Part shown: piece by piece, positions 63,978 through 64,000 of the stretch
Layout: the number at the start of each line of letters is the position of its first letter
How positions within the stretch are numbered: position 1 is the stretch's first letter
From: an uncultured Spartobacteria bacterium
Lineage (GTDB): Bacteria; Verrucomicrobiota; Verrucomicrobiia; Chthoniobacterales; Chthoniobacteraceae
DNA: 64,000 nucleotides
Assembly (NCBI GenBank): GCA_903919125.1
Contig: CAIXGS010000027.1
Location: 78,442 to 142,441 of the forward strand
Direction of reading: 5' to 3'
Notes under the pieces: generated by a model
Databases searched by the model: none
What the model was told of the DNA's origin: nothing
What the model saw: the letters and a program-made list of their open reading frames with translations, nothing else
Position numbers and translations under genes: made by a program

Positions 63978-64000
63978 AGGTGCTGAGGTCTCTTGAATCA

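Overview
The window looks like a chromosomal segment of a Gram-negative member of the PVC superphylum, most likely Verrucomicrobiota. Four things point there: a double-length UvrA of the kind known from Chlamydiae and relatives; the DUF1549/DUF1553 plus DUF1501 secreted protein pair and a CSPSR-type sulfatase that are common in Planctomycetes and Verrucomicrobia; an LptF/LptG-type permease together with pseudopilin genes, which imply an outer membrane; and several small proteins of a type I associate with this phylum. Placement below phylum is not possible by eye. Genes are dense, many neighbours overlap by 1-4 bases, Shine-Dalgarno sites are mostly weak, and there are two tRNA genes (Asn, Ala). 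I see no prophage, insertion sequence or CRISPR array.

Layout. 0-7.5 kb: panD, a WYL regulator, a PaaK-like adenylating enzyme, an EVE protein, a leucine-rich-repeat protein with a KKDEP-repeat tail, a three-gene unit (YggS, DUF971, a small secreted protein), then a LysR regulator preceded by ten perfect copies of an 8-bp repeat. 7.5-12.4 kb: a 1239-residue secreted fusion (TIM barrel, LamG, PQQ propeller, cytochrome c) divergent from a PAS-AraC regulator, with a palindromic repeat behind it. 12.5-16.4 kb: a small secreted protein, an MBL-fold hydrolase, pgsA and gnd. 16.6-22 kb: a tightly overlapping operon of a CxxCxxCC protein and pseudopilus/assembly-platform genes (GspH, I, J, K, L, M and a GspC/PilP-like protein), without ATPase, secretin or platform protein here. 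22-27 kb: rpe, tRNA-Asn, and a divergent unit of an AraC-cupin regulator against a ferritin-like di-iron protein, an SDR and an esterase. 27-30 kb: a decayed PQQ-propeller fragment, tRNA-Ala, smpB, rpoZ, DUF1802 and a PHP-domain protein.

30-35 kb holds the most striking locus: a complete dltD-dltC-dltX-dltA-dltB operon, including a 48-codon dltX. Dlt systems D-alanylate teichoic acids in Firmicutes. Finding one here, with DltB carrying a C-terminal beta-domain and a charged proline tail, and DltD carrying an N-terminal extension, suggests D-alanylation of another envelope polymer.

35-57 kb: giant uvrA, a fatty-acid desaturase, a sulfatase, a U32 peptidase (RlhA-like), LptF/G, an FmdB zinc ribbon with a membrane-anchored partner, an overlapping rph-hisS-thioesterase set, and a SWIM/SNF2 pair. 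57-64 kb: an RluE-like pseudouridine synthase, an IclR regulator, then the DUF1549/DUF1553 and DUF1501 pair. The window ends in a nested inverted repeat resembling REP/BIME elements.
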